From Trametopsis cervina (lineage: Eukaryota; Basidiomycota; Agaricomycetes; Polyporales; Irpicaceae), in NCBI GenBank assembly GCA_022385755.1, contig MU278367.1:372001-436000 (forward strand): a DNA stretch of 64,000 nt, in the 5' to 3' direction. Positions within the stretch are counted from its first letter, which is position 1, and every line of letters starts with the position of its first letter. A program made the position numbers and the translations under genes. The notes beneath the pieces are model-generated. The model had not been told where the DNA came from and did not search any database. It saw only the letters and a list, made by a program, of their open reading frames with translations. Below, in pieces: positions 23,749-35,179 of this stretch.

Positions 23749-24499
23749 CTACGGACAATGTCCGTCATATATCAAGGGCAAAGTCAACAGCAAGCTTACT
23801 TTACCCACCGTAGGTCGTGAATAAGACAAGGAAAGAGGGCAGGTATTTGATAGGCAGCCAAGTGGGCGCAGAGTCGATCATTTTAATAGTGGTGATACAG
23901 ATGCTTTATGCCAAGGGTCCTTTGGGCACGTAGAGTCATGATTAATGATTGGGGCCATGGATAGAAGGATAGGGAGGGTTTATCAAAGACCAGGGTAGGT
24001 TATCAAACGTCCCGTCTTGTCCCCTAGCATACATAAATCCGGATATCTATGATTTGATGGAAGGATAGCTTTGACGATCGGAGACACATAATGTGCCGGA
24101 TAGATGCATATGAAGGAAGACTGAACCTACTAGTATTAGCGAATTCTGGAAGTTCACTGTAGTGAATGAAAAGGTTCCACCGAGACTTGTACTTGTCTGC
24201 ACCACCAGGTTTTCGTGCGACAAATTTAATGTTTATTTGTAAGGTTGCAACACATCGATTCGCAATTACCATCCCATCTCTTTATCAGTCGCAATATACA
24301 AGTGCAGTTCCAATTCACAGCTATGAGTGCCAAAGTTTGTGTATTGAGCACACCGGTTGTACTGCACATAACAGAGCCGCTCACCAGCGTCAGCACAACA
24401 CGGATGCCCCTTTGCTGCAGCTCACTCTAGTCATCCTGAACTCTTCGGATCATAAATGCTCGTCAAAGCTCAGGTCCGATATTTCGAAGTTCCTTGAAA

Positions 24500-25509
24500 C
24501 CGAGGAAAGTGGGATATCTCCTGCGGAGCCGGGGATTTGAGGTTGCCATAAATCTCCCTGCATTTTTCGGCGGCTCATTATCATTTCCATCTGCGATGCT
24601 GTCCGATGAAATGGCCGGAAGCTTTGTGGGATATGTGGAATCCCAGTCTATGGGCGGTTCGCTATCTGCTTCACCACCGCTCCATTAGTAGTATGTTAAA
24701 AGTAAACTCGGAAAACCAAGACGTACCTGATTGTATATCTGCATTCTGATTGCTCCTGCACGTGACCTCAGGAGTGGCCAGTATAAGTAATAGCCTCAAC
24801 AATGGGTTGGACAATGGGTTGCTCAAAGCATTGGGAGGCTCGATGTTGCTGTGGACCTCAAGGGTATGCCGCAGAGGCTGAACAAGATCTCGGGTATTGG
24901 GTTCGGGTTGAGTATTAGCCAGTCATGGACCATACGCAGGATGCCTTGGTCATCAGTTCGTACGCAAACAGCCTTCAAGGAAGGAGCGGGTGGCGCAACA
25001 GCGCTCAAGTCGTAGGTATCAAGCGCGAAGTGAGGTACGGATGCCGGCCAGCGCTGGCAAATGGACACTCGTTCGAGCAATGTGAATTGGCTGAGGATGT
25101 TCAGAACTTGGATAGGGTGTGAGAAGCTATTTGCGACGAAGCTGAGCCGGGTGATACGGGGTCCACATCGTTGCACGAAGGCCTTGAACTCGTCCGAGCT
25201 GAACTCACTGTCACGGCCAACATCGTTACTCAAGATACGCAATTGCCGTGAGTATCATGAGATGTCAGCTGAGATGGGGTGGTGTCCATGAGGGCTCAAA
25301 GACTCCTTGAAAGAGCCGCAGTGTACAGTGACGACACGGTGGAGGAGTGATTGGCTCATGCGGCGCCACGTCCGCTGGGTGAGTGCACAGGCAGCAAGGG
25401 TTTTGCGGACAATCGCGTGTGCCCCCGGGGACAATTGAGGCTCTTGTTCCAGCAGGTCTCCGAGATGCTGCAGGATCATGCGATGTATCTCGTTAGGTAG
25501 ACTGTTCAT
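24500..25509 (-). pseudogene. F-box-like pseudogene, second tandem copy
   Basis: About 80% identical in protein to the neighbouring F-box-like gene from 'LPNEIHRMILQHLGDLLE' onward, but it carries several independent lesions. There is an in-frame TGA at 25255-25257 where the intact copy has Lys. An in-frame loss with shuffled residues occurs just before it (the 'RYIEAPQEY' segment is missing). A one-base deletion near 24895 shifts the frame in the 'PKLTVRDIVQPL' region. Another small deletion in the last exon near 24555-24565 shifts the frame again. Long stretches between lesions remain highly similar, so inactivation seems recent relative to the duplication, or gene conversion has been acting. 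Confidence 0.82.
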
Positions 25510-25600
25510 GCTAACCTGTGGATGATGCCAATCAGATCTACATAGTCAAGCCAATAGCAAGCATACCCGTTGTGTGGCAAGTCTTGAAACCAGTCGTGCA

Positions 25601-26091
25601 TAGAAATGGGAGAGGGGCGGGGGCGGGAAGAGCGAGATGCTGGGCAGGCTGCTTGCAAGCAAACGCTTATAGGTCGCTCATCTCCCCACATGAGAAGCCA
25701 GACTTCCACACGGAGCGGCTTGCTTCAACATAGGTATCTGTCCTCACCGCATACTTGAAGTTTGTTGTGGAGATATTGCTGTATCACTCGCGCCTGCTTA
25801 TATTGTAGATGGAAAAGCGAGCTGAGAATGTCACAGGTTTTGCACTTGCGGGTGGCGGTGCGGCCCAGTAACATAATAGAGTATGCGATGCTGAGAACCT
25901 GTGGTTCATTGCTTTATAATAAGTTCTGAACTCTTGGTGGTTCATTTCATGAGCTCCTTCTCAACTGCTGCGCGTTCGTAGTCTATGGGCGTCTCTTATC
26001 ACGACAAACGGCGGCTCTAACAAGCTCTCAAACAGTGTTCAAACACAGCTGCGCTCAAGGCGTCCCCTTCCACCATCAAGCACAGTCGAAG
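25601..26091. promoter_or_regulatory. Upstream region between F-box pseudogene and PFD4
   Basis: About 490 bases without coding potential; it must hold the PFD4 promoter. A short G-rich patch (gaggggcgggggcggg, near 25612-25628) is the only compositional feature. Confidence 0.35.
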
Positions 26092-26713
26092 ATGCGGATG
26101 GTATGTCTCGAAAACACGGGCAGTGAATCCTCTGACGTACTTGCAAGATAGCACAAGAAGACGAAACCGAGAATAATGCGGAAGTGACATGGGGTACGTA
26201 CCAGTTCAGCAGCGAAAATGGCATTCCTCTTGATGCTGATCTATATGCTATGCGTGTCTATAGAGGATCAGCAACACATCAATGCGTTCTCTAAACTCAA
26301 CACTAGATTGAGGAGCATAGAAGAGAAGATAGATGGTTTGAAGGTGAGCTTTCTAACCAAGACATGCTCAACTGCTGCTCAACTCATATTTGACCTCTCA
26401 TCAGCAAGACAAGGAAGCCTTGGACGACTTGACCATGGAGCTTGAGCTTGCCGACGAAGATACACCAGTATTGTATGCGTTGTTCCTCTCTTAGGTACAA
26501 CCAATACTCACTTGTGCTAGATATCGCGTAGGAGAGGCTTACGTTCATCTACCGCACGGCCGCGCCATGAAGCGGTTAGAAAAAGACCAAGAAGCCGTCG
26601 ACCAAGAACTGTCGAGTTTGAAAGACAGAGCAGAGGAATGCGAGAAGGACATGAAAAACCTGAAGGTCATCCTGTACGCAAAGTTCGGCAAGGCAATCAA
26701 CCTCGACGAATGA
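26092..26713 (+). CDS. PFD4 (GIM3): Prefoldin subunit 4
   Basis: Five exons were resolved: 26092-26100, 26148-26193, 26264-26343, 26405-26472 and 26521-26713, totalling 131 residues, which fits the family's usual 120-140. The first exon encodes only Met-Arg-Met. The body reads 'EVTWEDQQHINAFSKLNTR', a coiled coil, then 'VGEAYVHLPHGRAMKRLE' and ends 'LKVILYAKFGKAINLDE', all hallmarks of the beta-type prefoldin subunit 4. Prefoldin is the hexameric cytosolic co-chaperone that hands unfolded actin and tubulin to the CCT chaperonin. The gene is convergent with the muskelin-like gene, leaving about 130 bases between stop codons. Introns are 47, 70, 61 and 48 bases long. Confidence 0.95.
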
Positions 26714-26844
26714 GCGTGGGGTATCATGAATGCTCAGACACGAGGCCCTTGGTATTGTGACAGTAATGTACAAGTTTAATATGACACATAATCCTCCTGA
26801 ATCCGCAGTTTTATACAGAGGTGGAATGGTGAAGTCTAGGCAAG

Positions 26845-29800
26845 CTAGTGAATTTCGTCTTGATCGACGTTAATCATTAGCATGAGATCCTTGTCCGGTT
26901 GTTTCGCGTCCTCGTTCGCGAAAGCCATCAGTTGTTCGAAGACTGCGGTCCTTTGCTTAAAACGCGCGGGTGTGGTTGTGCTGCCGCCAGTCACAACCTG
27001 CTCGGATGCATCCTCGGCGAAAGAGATGATGGGTCGCGGAGATATAGTCTCTGGGAAAACTAGGTTCGGGAGGGACGACGATGGACGCACGGGCGAGCTG
27101 GACGCTGTCATAGGGTCGTCCTGGATTTCCAATACGTCGGTGTGTGGTTCGTCAACGGGACCCGGCTTGCCCGCAGGGGGTGAAAGGAGGTGTGACAAGA
27201 GTGCACGGAAGACACCGGCTTCGTCTGGATCGCTATGGTTCACAACTGCAGATACTTCCGTCTGAAGATAGGAAAGCGCTTTCAGAGGCACAGAATCTTC
27301 GCAGAGTTCTCTGAATCTAAATGCTACTGATGAATAATTGGACTAAAGCGGAAATCCGTGTACGCACTGTTGCTGCCTCAGAAGAAAACACCCCCGACGT
27401 ACGATGTCATCAGCTGAGGGACTTTTCTCGATATCAGTAGGGGACATTCTCTCGTCATTTCAACGCATACCGTATGAGTTTCATCTTCCAAAAATCATCT
27501 AATCTAGCGGCTTTGGTTTCGCCAGCCTCATCCATGCTCTCTTGTGTGGTCATTAACTCTTCATGTTCACCCTCTGGTGCTGAAGGACCGTCATGAAGTG
27601 ACACCGCCTCCTCGTCGTTTGTATCTCCATCCAAGCGCGTGTTTCCTCCATGCATATAGATGGACTTGGAGGCAGAATCATACACGACCTGATGAGCATA
27701 TCGCGGAACCGGTGCATCACTGGAAGAAGCCTTAGAGTCAACAGGGAGTATTTTGGCCCACTTTCCTGGACGTTCCGGGCGATCGTAACGATAGATCCAG
27801 TATGGTGAATCCCCCTCGAGAATTGTCACTAGCCCTGGACGATGGCGAGTCAAACCGCAAAATCTGCGTCATCTCGATCAGATCCAGAGGATAGACGAAG
27901 CCTGATAACACGTACACGTATATTTCACGTAGCTGTGGATCAATGACCGCTCGTTGGGTAAAGCAGGCATCAGGTCCGCCGGCAGCAGTGAAGTTATGGA
28001 AAAGTTCCGTGATCGTGCTTGAGGGTATGTGGTACGCGTACATATCCGCAAGATACTTCTCGTCACGTTGGCCGCCGAAGATGAACAGCGTTTGAGTTAT
28101 AGGATCCAGGACCATGGAGTGCCCTAGGCAAAAGAGAAGCCACAGTTAAAACCCAGGCGTCCTTCAAAGCTGAGGACTCACCAAAGCGTGAAGGTATACT
28201 GAGGTGCGCACTGCCTACGTCAGAGGATCTGCAATTGGTCGGTATGGAGTCACAGGGAAGTAGTATGAGTTCGACGTACTGCATGACGTTCCAAGTATTT
28301 GATCGAATATCGTAGCTATAAAGCCCGGAATACTTCAACGTTTCCCAGTCTTCATCTACTCTCCCACCGAAGACATAAATGACCTGCTTATCAGAATCGA
28401 TAACCATTTGATGATCATAAACCAGAGCCGGTCCTCCGGCAGTCTTTGGATGCAAAAGGTGGGGCGTGTAAGCGTAAGCAAAGCGTGGAGAGAACAATGA
28501 CCAACCGAGGTATCGTGCGCTAATATTTCCCACCGCCCAGAATCACGGCCTCGAGTGTGATACCTAAAGAACTCAGCAGCATGGAGGGACCAAGGCGGTC
28601 CACTCTTAGGCGAGCTTCCACCACCAGTCGTAATACGGATAGGTGGAGGGCTGACAGGGCTTGCGGTAGGAGTAGCCGTTCCACTGAGACGAGGTCCATC
28701 CGATGGTTCCCCAAGGTTTACGACATGGTCATCTAGCTTTCCAAAGAGATATATGTCCCCCGTTTTCGAGTCAAACACCATCTTATGGCAGGATCTTGGA
28801 CCTGGGCCGTGAAGTTCTCGCTGGGTTGCATAACTCAAGACACTCCATTGCTCTGACTTTGCGTCAAAGACCCAGAAGTCGTCCAGATTTTTTTGGCCAT
28901 CCCAGCCGCCGAATAGATAGATCTGGCCGTTCTGCGAGTCGATACACATTGCGTGCCCGCCACGTGCACTGGGGGCATCGCCGTCGGCGTCTACAGCGTG
29001 AATCGAATCCCACTGGGACTGGGGCTGAGATGAGAGGACGGAGTTTGTGAACAGCGACGAATCAGCCATGGAGCGGAGAATTTCTTCGCAAAGTCGAAAA
29101 TCCCCTTTTAGCACCAGAGCCTCGTGCAGAGCAGAGGTGAGAGGGTTCTCGAGTTGTAGACCAGTGCGCGACATGATATCTTGGAAAGGTCCAAGCAGTC
29201 GTCTTTGCCGAAGATGTTTCATAATTAGACGAAGCACGACTGTTTCTCGAAACTGTAGACGCAATGAGCGCGTAAAATTCATAAGTAACAATTCCACCTA
29301 CTTCTTCGTGTTTTACTCGCACATTCTCCACGTAGTGCTCATCGCCGATACCATTCAACTGGACGAACCATATGGACGTGTGAAAGCTGTGGCCATGTGC
29401 TCTATAAACCAACGTCAGATACATTCAGCGCATAGTAAACGGAACGTACGATAAAGGTTCTATTCTGATATAACGCGTAGGAAAGGTGAGACCGGCTTGA
29501 TTTGTGCTGCGGATGGCAAATACTTCGGGAACGGGGTCGTTCTTCAAACCAGTGTGCAGGATCTCCGTCATGTTCTCTTCTGAAAGGCCAACGTACAGCT
29601 TGAACTCTTTCATGTTGCATGGGTGTGCTGAACGAGTCGTGATGCATATCGACACGAATGGTCCCAAGTGCACTGCAACTTACGTTTATGGTACTATAGT
29701 TCTTTCAGTGCCATCTATGAACGCCAGGAGACTCGGACGAACCTTCCCAAACGTGATGCTCTCTGCGCCCGTATCAGAATCCCGTCAGCCGTCCACAGTA

Positions 29801-30014
29801 TATGCACTACTCAACTGATTACAGCAAGTTTGTCCAGCTTCAGCAGTATCCATTGCTTCGCGTTCGCTGCTTGGTACGCGCCACTCCATCTACTGCTTTG
29901 GTCGTGAGGGTTGCTGACCATGATGTTGTCGGCCACATATCGTCCACTATGCTCCGAGCAACCCGCAATGGAATAAGAGAGTTTGTTTACGGGTAAGTCT
30001 CGCTCATGCGCCAT
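26845..30014 (-). CDS. Muskelin-like discoidin/LisH-CTLH/kelch protein
   Basis: The domain order matches muskelin. An N-terminal discoidin-like domain begins at ATG 30014 ('LSYSIAGCSEHSGRYV', 'QSSRWSGAYQ', then 'PCNMKEFKLYVGLSEENM' in the next exon). It is followed by a LisH/CTLH stretch ('IMKHLRQRRLLGPFQDIMS', 'LTSALHEALVLKGDF') and several kelch repeats ('ARGGHAMCIDSQNGQIYLFG', 'PRSCHKMVFDSKTGDIYLFG', 'YDHQMVIDSDKQVIYVFGG', 'YAHQVVYDSASKSIYMHGG'). A conserved C-terminal region closes the protein at 26845. Muskelins are subunits of the CTLH/GID ubiquitin ligase in animals and many fungi; membership here is inferred. Kelch blades are separated by low-complexity inserts ('ASPVSPPPIRITTGGG' near 28640). 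All parts lie in order with short introns and no lesion was seen. Confidence 0.9.
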
Positions 30015-30254
30015 TGGATTACTGAGCGAACGCGGTGGTACTATTGAAAGCAGTTTGAGGCGTTTAACGTAATACGCGGTCTGCATACGTTCGCACGTGA
30101 CTATGAACTTCGAGCTGCATCCATTACCAGCACCAAATATGATCACAATTGTTTGGGTGAAACTACGCTACTGAGTGTTTTACAACTTCCCCTGCGTCAG
30201 TGCTGGTAATCACGACGGCCGCTCTGACAGGATTGTACAGGCGTCGGACCACTT

Positions 30255-30363
30255 CAGATCCGATCAGGCTATCAAAGTTGAGGGTGGGTTAGGCTACACT
30301 GCATAGGAAGAGGCCAGCATGTCAGATTCAATCGGGCTATCACAGTTGAAGGGGGTTAGGCTA
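30255..30363. repeat. Imperfect 41-bp direct repeat upstream of the muskelin-like gene
   Basis: The unit at 30255-30296 (core 'ggctatcaaagttgagg', ending 'gttaggcta') recurs at 30323-30363 with a handful of changes, 68 bases on. It lies in the 398-base interval between the muskelin start and the M28 peptidase stop, so it could be part of the muskelin promoter. No motif could be assigned. Confidence 0.7.
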
Positions 30364-30412
30364 GGTCGGATGTACCTAGCTACGAAACCGCTCATGAGCC
30401 TGGGGTGAATAT

Positions 30413-32426
30413 TCATTGCTCCTTCTCCCATCCCCCCAATTCAATAGCAAATGCCACAGCTAACTTGGAGAACTCCAGCAAGTGAGAGAAGCTAAACTCC
30501 GGCTGAGTATCATAACGGCTTTGAAAGGGTTTATCATGAGTACATCGTTTCGATACCGCTGCAATATGGCTTACTCGTTCTCTGAATGAGTATTTGGGTT
30601 TGTATGTCCTTCTACGCCCTCTGTAGACAATCGCACGCGTTTAGGCTGGTTTGCAGAAGTAAAATGAAGAGATGTACCTAAGTTGAAAGTGCTGGGGTAC
30701 CTAGCTTTATGCCATGACGCACTGGTGAACGTTAGAGTTGTTACAAATAGGCAGATGTCAGAACGTCGGGCACATACTGATCACTGCAAGAGTAGCCACA
30801 ATGTCTGTGCGCCCAGGGGATGTCAAGGTATTCTTCAACTAATTTACCGTTGAACTCGGTTAACCTGTGTGAGCACGAGACGCGTTAATAGGGGTGCCCA
30901 ATATTTGTCTGAAGGTCATTTCCTTACGCTGGGTCAGTGTAGTCTAGCACCAAGGCAATCTCCTCTCGGGTACCAGCCTTCACCCAAGCACTCTGATCGA
31001 ACTATGCACCATGATACTGATCAGTGTGAGTTGAGACGCACTAGAACTAGACAAACGAACTTGACTCATGGCGTAAACCTTTACATCATGTTGTTCATAG
31101 GCCTGAGCAATAGCTTGTGAACCAAGCAGGCCGGCTTCCTAAATGATAGCAGTCAGTCACGCTTAGAGAATGTCGCGTATCTCCTATTCAGACATACCTC
31201 CGCAGCGTACCAGTGGAATTCGACAGGTCGCCGTGGACGCGAACCAGAAGAAATCAGGGCACGAAAGCTCTCAAGAAGTGCCACTGTCCCACTGCCATCG
31301 TCATCCGCACCTGAGGGGTGAACACGAACACATTAGACAACAGATATGTATGTTATCTATCGCGAGAACAAACCAGGTGCTGGCAAGAAGGGCGATTTGA
31401 TGTTCGTACTGACGTTCGGTTAGTTCGCGAACATGCACCTTGAGAAGGAGATACATGCCTGTCTTGGTGCGCCCCTAAGATTACGATCCTGTCATCCGAC
31501 GAGCTACCGTTGATTCGGGTAATCTGGAGCAGAGAGTGGTTTCGATGGGCCACTTTCAACATGCGGCATAAACTTACTATGGAGCTCTGAGTCCAGGGGT
31601 GTGCAAACTCGATCGTCGATATCTCCGCTTGCAATTCCTTCGGAGCGTACTCATTTGTAATCTGAGACACGCCCTCCTTGAGCCTGTGGGCCCAGGAAAA
31701 GTAAGAATTGGACTCGTACCTCATTTATCTTGGACAGCAGCCAGAGCTGACTTTGACGGCCAGTCTATGAGGCACTTGAGCATGTTGTACTAAGTACTCA
31801 ATCACCAGCTCTTACATCGCTGCGATAGTCTATAGTATTGCTGAGTACAAGGAGGGACTAAGAGCAACTAAACTCACGCCGAGTTCTGAAGCCTGCGAAC
31901 TTCTCTAGATTAGACTTTGGCCCGTCTAGAGAAAGCCTGTTGATGACGCTTTTCACCAGTTGTGGTGCGTTCGGTGCGGGGTACGCTAAAGAGTAAACAA
32001 TCAATCCGCGAACAGAAAATGTTCATAGCCCGAGAATGCCGTACAATGCGGGGCCGTCCGAAGGTGGGCAGTCGCACCGAGATCTGGTGTGTCCGTTCTG
32101 TAAGTGAATTGATGAGTTGGTATAATTGGGTACTACGAGGCTGGGTGTTATTACACATCAAAGAAGTTAATTCCCCGGGCCTTCAAGTCGATCTAACAAC
32201 AGTTCTAAGCGATAAGCGTCCATAACATTTACAAGACACCGACCTTTTCGAGCTCAGTGACATACAAACGCGTGTTTTCGTGTGTCTCAATGAGACGAAC
32301 CTCAGAGAGGTCCAAGTCGAATCCTGGATATTCCGTAAGCAGTTCCTCACTCTGAGTAAGGGGATATTGAGAAGGGAAGGAGGCTGCTGCGCTTGCAAAA
32401 GCGAGTATAGCTAAGGAGTATCTCAT
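30413..32426 (-). CDS. Secreted M28 family (leucine-type) aminopeptidase
   Basis: Sixteen exons were resolved by hand: 32426-32244, 32192-32155, 32097-32045, 31985-31878, 31829-31816, 31764-31720, 31661-31578, 31523-31459, 31408-31374, 31310-31198, 31138-31061, 31001-30928, 30864-30778, 30721-30678, 30620-30575 and 30518-30413. All phases agree, giving 390 residues, the normal length for fungal LAP1-type enzymes. A signal peptide ([18 protein letters not shown]) precedes a propeptide with 'TDTPDLGA'. Zinc ligands of co-catalytic M28 enzymes are present: His194 (GAHQD), Asp in 'ADDDGSG' (211-213), Glu246-Glu247 (AEEAG), Asp274 (QFDQ) and His326 (SDHASWH). It should remove N-terminal residues from peptides outside the cell. 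The intron at 31409-31458 is GC-AG, and exon 5 is only 14 bases. One odd residue is Arg for the usual Gly after 'SWHKA'. Confidence 0.92.
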
Positions 32427-32965
32427 GGTGGTTGCAAGAGTAGATGTTTCAGACAAGAGCGGTTGGTATGACTATGCAGGAGTGCTTTCCGGATTGATGT
32501 CACAATGCAGGGGTGATATGGCGTGGCATTAGCAGTTTAGAAGCTGTGGGAATGATGAGACGGCGAATCATGACGTCCATTCATTGCGTCGAAGTTGTGG
32601 GTGTGAATGAACTCCAGAAATATTATACCACCGAACCAGATATTCCTGCAAGGTGACCTTGTAGGATGGAAGTCGACCGTGGATTGTACGTCAGCACGAA
32701 GATCATCCGCAGCGCAGGAGAAACACATGCGCAGCGGATCGGCGTCAAATTATTGCCCTGACGGTGGGCCTCTAGCTTCCGAGCGGTGGGCGATTGTACC
32801 TTAGCTTTCTCTCCTCTTAACACTCAACGAGTGCCCACCGACGCGTCCAAGAAAGCTCATAGCTACCCTTCATAGGTAGCGGTAAGGCGGAGTGATCTAC
32901 AGCTCATTATCTGACTCGGACTGCAATCTTCAAGTTTTCCGTCACAGGCTGTCTATCTACCCTAA
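32427..32965. promoter_or_regulatory. Bidirectional promoter region, M28 peptidase / S1P lyase
   Basis: A 539-base interval separates two divergent start codons, one on each strand. No coding potential. It must serve both the aminopeptidase (leftward) and the sphingosine-phosphate lyase (rightward); no specific site is claimed. Confidence 0.5.
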
Positions 32966-35179
32966 ATGTCGAGCAACGCCGCAATTGACAGGCTGAGGGT
33001 CCTGGCCTCAGCACCAGCTATTGACCGTGTTAAGACAGCACTTCTGCTATATGTCGTTCTTACACGTGCACTGAAAGCGCAACGCCATCTCCGGGCTCGC
33101 GGTGTGACGTCCAGTGTCAACGACTTCATAACATGGGTCAAATTCGTGAGTCAGCTGAATTGAGTCATGCGCATTTCTACTAAACTTCAGCAACAGAGAT
33201 TTACAATGCTTATCCTGCGTCTTGTGCCCTCACAAAAACGAAAACTAGAGGACGGGCTCAAGGAAGTGAAAGCTGACTTGGAGGCGAAGCTGGTGCCTCA
33301 CGGAGCCGCTGTAGTACGGCACACTGCGTTACCAGCGAGTGGCCAATCTGCGGAATGGATTTTCGCAGAGATGCAAAAGATGGACGACGAAGCCGTTGGG
33401 TCCAATGAATGGAAACACGGCAAGATGTCAGGCGCGGTGTACCGTACGTGCTCATGTTTTCTCCTTCGAAAGTGTCTAACGAGCCTTCGCAGACGGAGGT
33501 GACGACTTGACAAAAGTGTTGGTCTCCGCTTTTGAACGCTATGCTGTTTCGAACCCCCTCCACCCGGATATCTTCCCCGCTGTGCGTAAGATGGAGGCAG
33601 AGATAGTTGCTATGTGCCTCAGGATGTACAACAATCCCGACGGAGCTGGAACTACCACCTCTGGAGGCACTGAATCTATCATTATGTCTGTAAAAACTCA
33701 CAGGGACTGGGCCAGAGAAACTAAAGGAATCACCGAGCCTGAGATGTATGTCCGCTCGCATATGGAAGGTTCCACACGTTTTTATGTTGAATTGCAGGAT
33801 CGTCCCTGTCTCCGCCCACGCTGCCTTCCACAAGGGCGCCGCTTACCTTGGAATCAAGGTCCACTACATCCCTATTGACAGCTATACACGTCAGGTCGAC
33901 TTGAAGCGTGTCTACAGAGCTATGTGAGTTGGGAAATCCATTTTACGTGCTATTGACTAACGTCCTTCCGCAGTAATCCTAATACAATAATGGTGTGTTC
34001 TATTCTCACATTTCCCAGAGTACCTATTCAACGTGTTACACGTACAGCTCGTCGGTTCTGCGGTCAATTTCCCGGATGGCTGTCAAGACGATATAATCGC
34101 GCTAGGGAAACTTGCCACAAAGTACAAGATCGGGTTGCACGTTGACTGCTGTCTGGGTAGTTTCATCGTGCCATTCCTTGAACCGGCCGGTTTCCCTGTC
34201 GAGAGGTTCGACTTCAGGGTTGAGGGAGTCACCGCAATCAGCTGTGACACGCACAAGGTAAGCCACTTCGATTACAGAACATGCTGCGGGATGGTTACTC
34301 ATATCCGCTTCTCCTGCGCCGCAGTATGGATTCGCACCCAAGGGTAACTCTGTAATCATGTACCGGGACGCAGAGCTGCGGAAGTTCCAGTACTACGTGC
34401 ATGCGACCTGGATGGGTGGACTTTACGCCAGCCCTAGTATTGCAGGATCTCGGTAAGCATCTCAATCCGGTATATGATTCAATCGCACGCTGACAGCCTC
34501 CACCCCTCAGCCCCGGCGCTTTGCTTGCTGGAACTTGGGCGGCGATGCAATATATGGGATCGGAGTGAGCACATACCTTCCCGCGAACGCTTCAGCTCTG
34601 AGACATGTCATCATTCAGGGGCTACCTTGAATCCTGTCGTTCGATCGTCGGAGCAACGAAGAACATTGCGAAGATGATTAAGGCAGAGATCCCGGAGTTA
34701 TACGTGCTAGGAAACCCTCCTGCTTCCGTCGTTGCTTTCGCATCCAAGCACCCGAAGGTCTCAGCGCACGAGGTCGGAGATAGGATGAGCAAGAAGGGCT
34801 GGCATTTGAGTGCTATAGCCAACCCGGATGCATGCCACATCGCTGTTACCGTAAGCTCTTCGCACACATCCTGCTCGCAGCCAGTGGCTAATGACGACGT
34901 CCGTATCCCGCCGTAGCGCCTGACTGTCCCTATCATTGACACGTTCATCGCTGATCTGAAGGACTCCGTCCGTGAGGCCAAGTCTTCCCCGTCTGTAGGT
35001 GGCCAAATGGTCCGCTTATACGGTAAGTAGAGCACACACGCCAAGTGCCTCGCCCGGTAACTTTCGGAAATGAACTGACTGTGTGTGTCGAAATAGGTCT
35101 TGGAAAGTCAACAGCTGTGGGACCCAACATCGTTGGACGCGTGGCAGCCTTGTTCTTGGACACGCTGTACCAGGCATAA
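32966..35179 (+). CDS. DPL1: Sphingosine-1-phosphate lyase
   Basis: PLP-dependent lyase that splits phosphorylated long-chain bases into phosphoethanolamine and a fatty aldehyde, the exit step of sphingolipid breakdown, on the ER membrane. An N-terminal hydrophobic segment (about residues 20-35, '[13 protein letters not shown]') fits the single membrane anchor. The group II decarboxylase-like fold follows in order: '[19 protein letters not shown]', '[16 protein letters not shown]' (cofactor phosphate loop), '[15 protein letters not shown]', then 'SCDTHKYGFAPKG' containing the Schiff-base lysine, and '[17 protein letters not shown]'. The end reads '[14 protein letters not shown]'. Short introns split the gene in at least eight places, one of them just after the PLP-lysine codon. 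It is divergent from the M28 peptidase. No lesions seen. Confidence 0.95.

Larger units (their letters stand above)
22138..25600 (-). repeat. Tandem segmental duplication carrying an F-box-like gene
   Basis: Two direct copies of about 1.5-1.7 kb (about 22138-23830 and 24150-25600) are separated by roughly 300 bases. Homology covers the 3' flank ('gtagtgaatga' at 22150 and 24160), the last exon, the intron, the main exon and a short stretch upstream of the start codon ('caagccaatagcaagcat' against 'aagtcaacagcaagctt'). The coding exon is far better conserved than the flanks. Both copies read on the minus strand. Confidence 0.85.

Noticed and set aside
31750..31800. Apparent stop codon and frame break in the M28 aminopeptidase
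   Set aside because: A 14-base micro-exon (31816-31829) with good splice borders restores the expected protein, and the TAG is the end of an intron.
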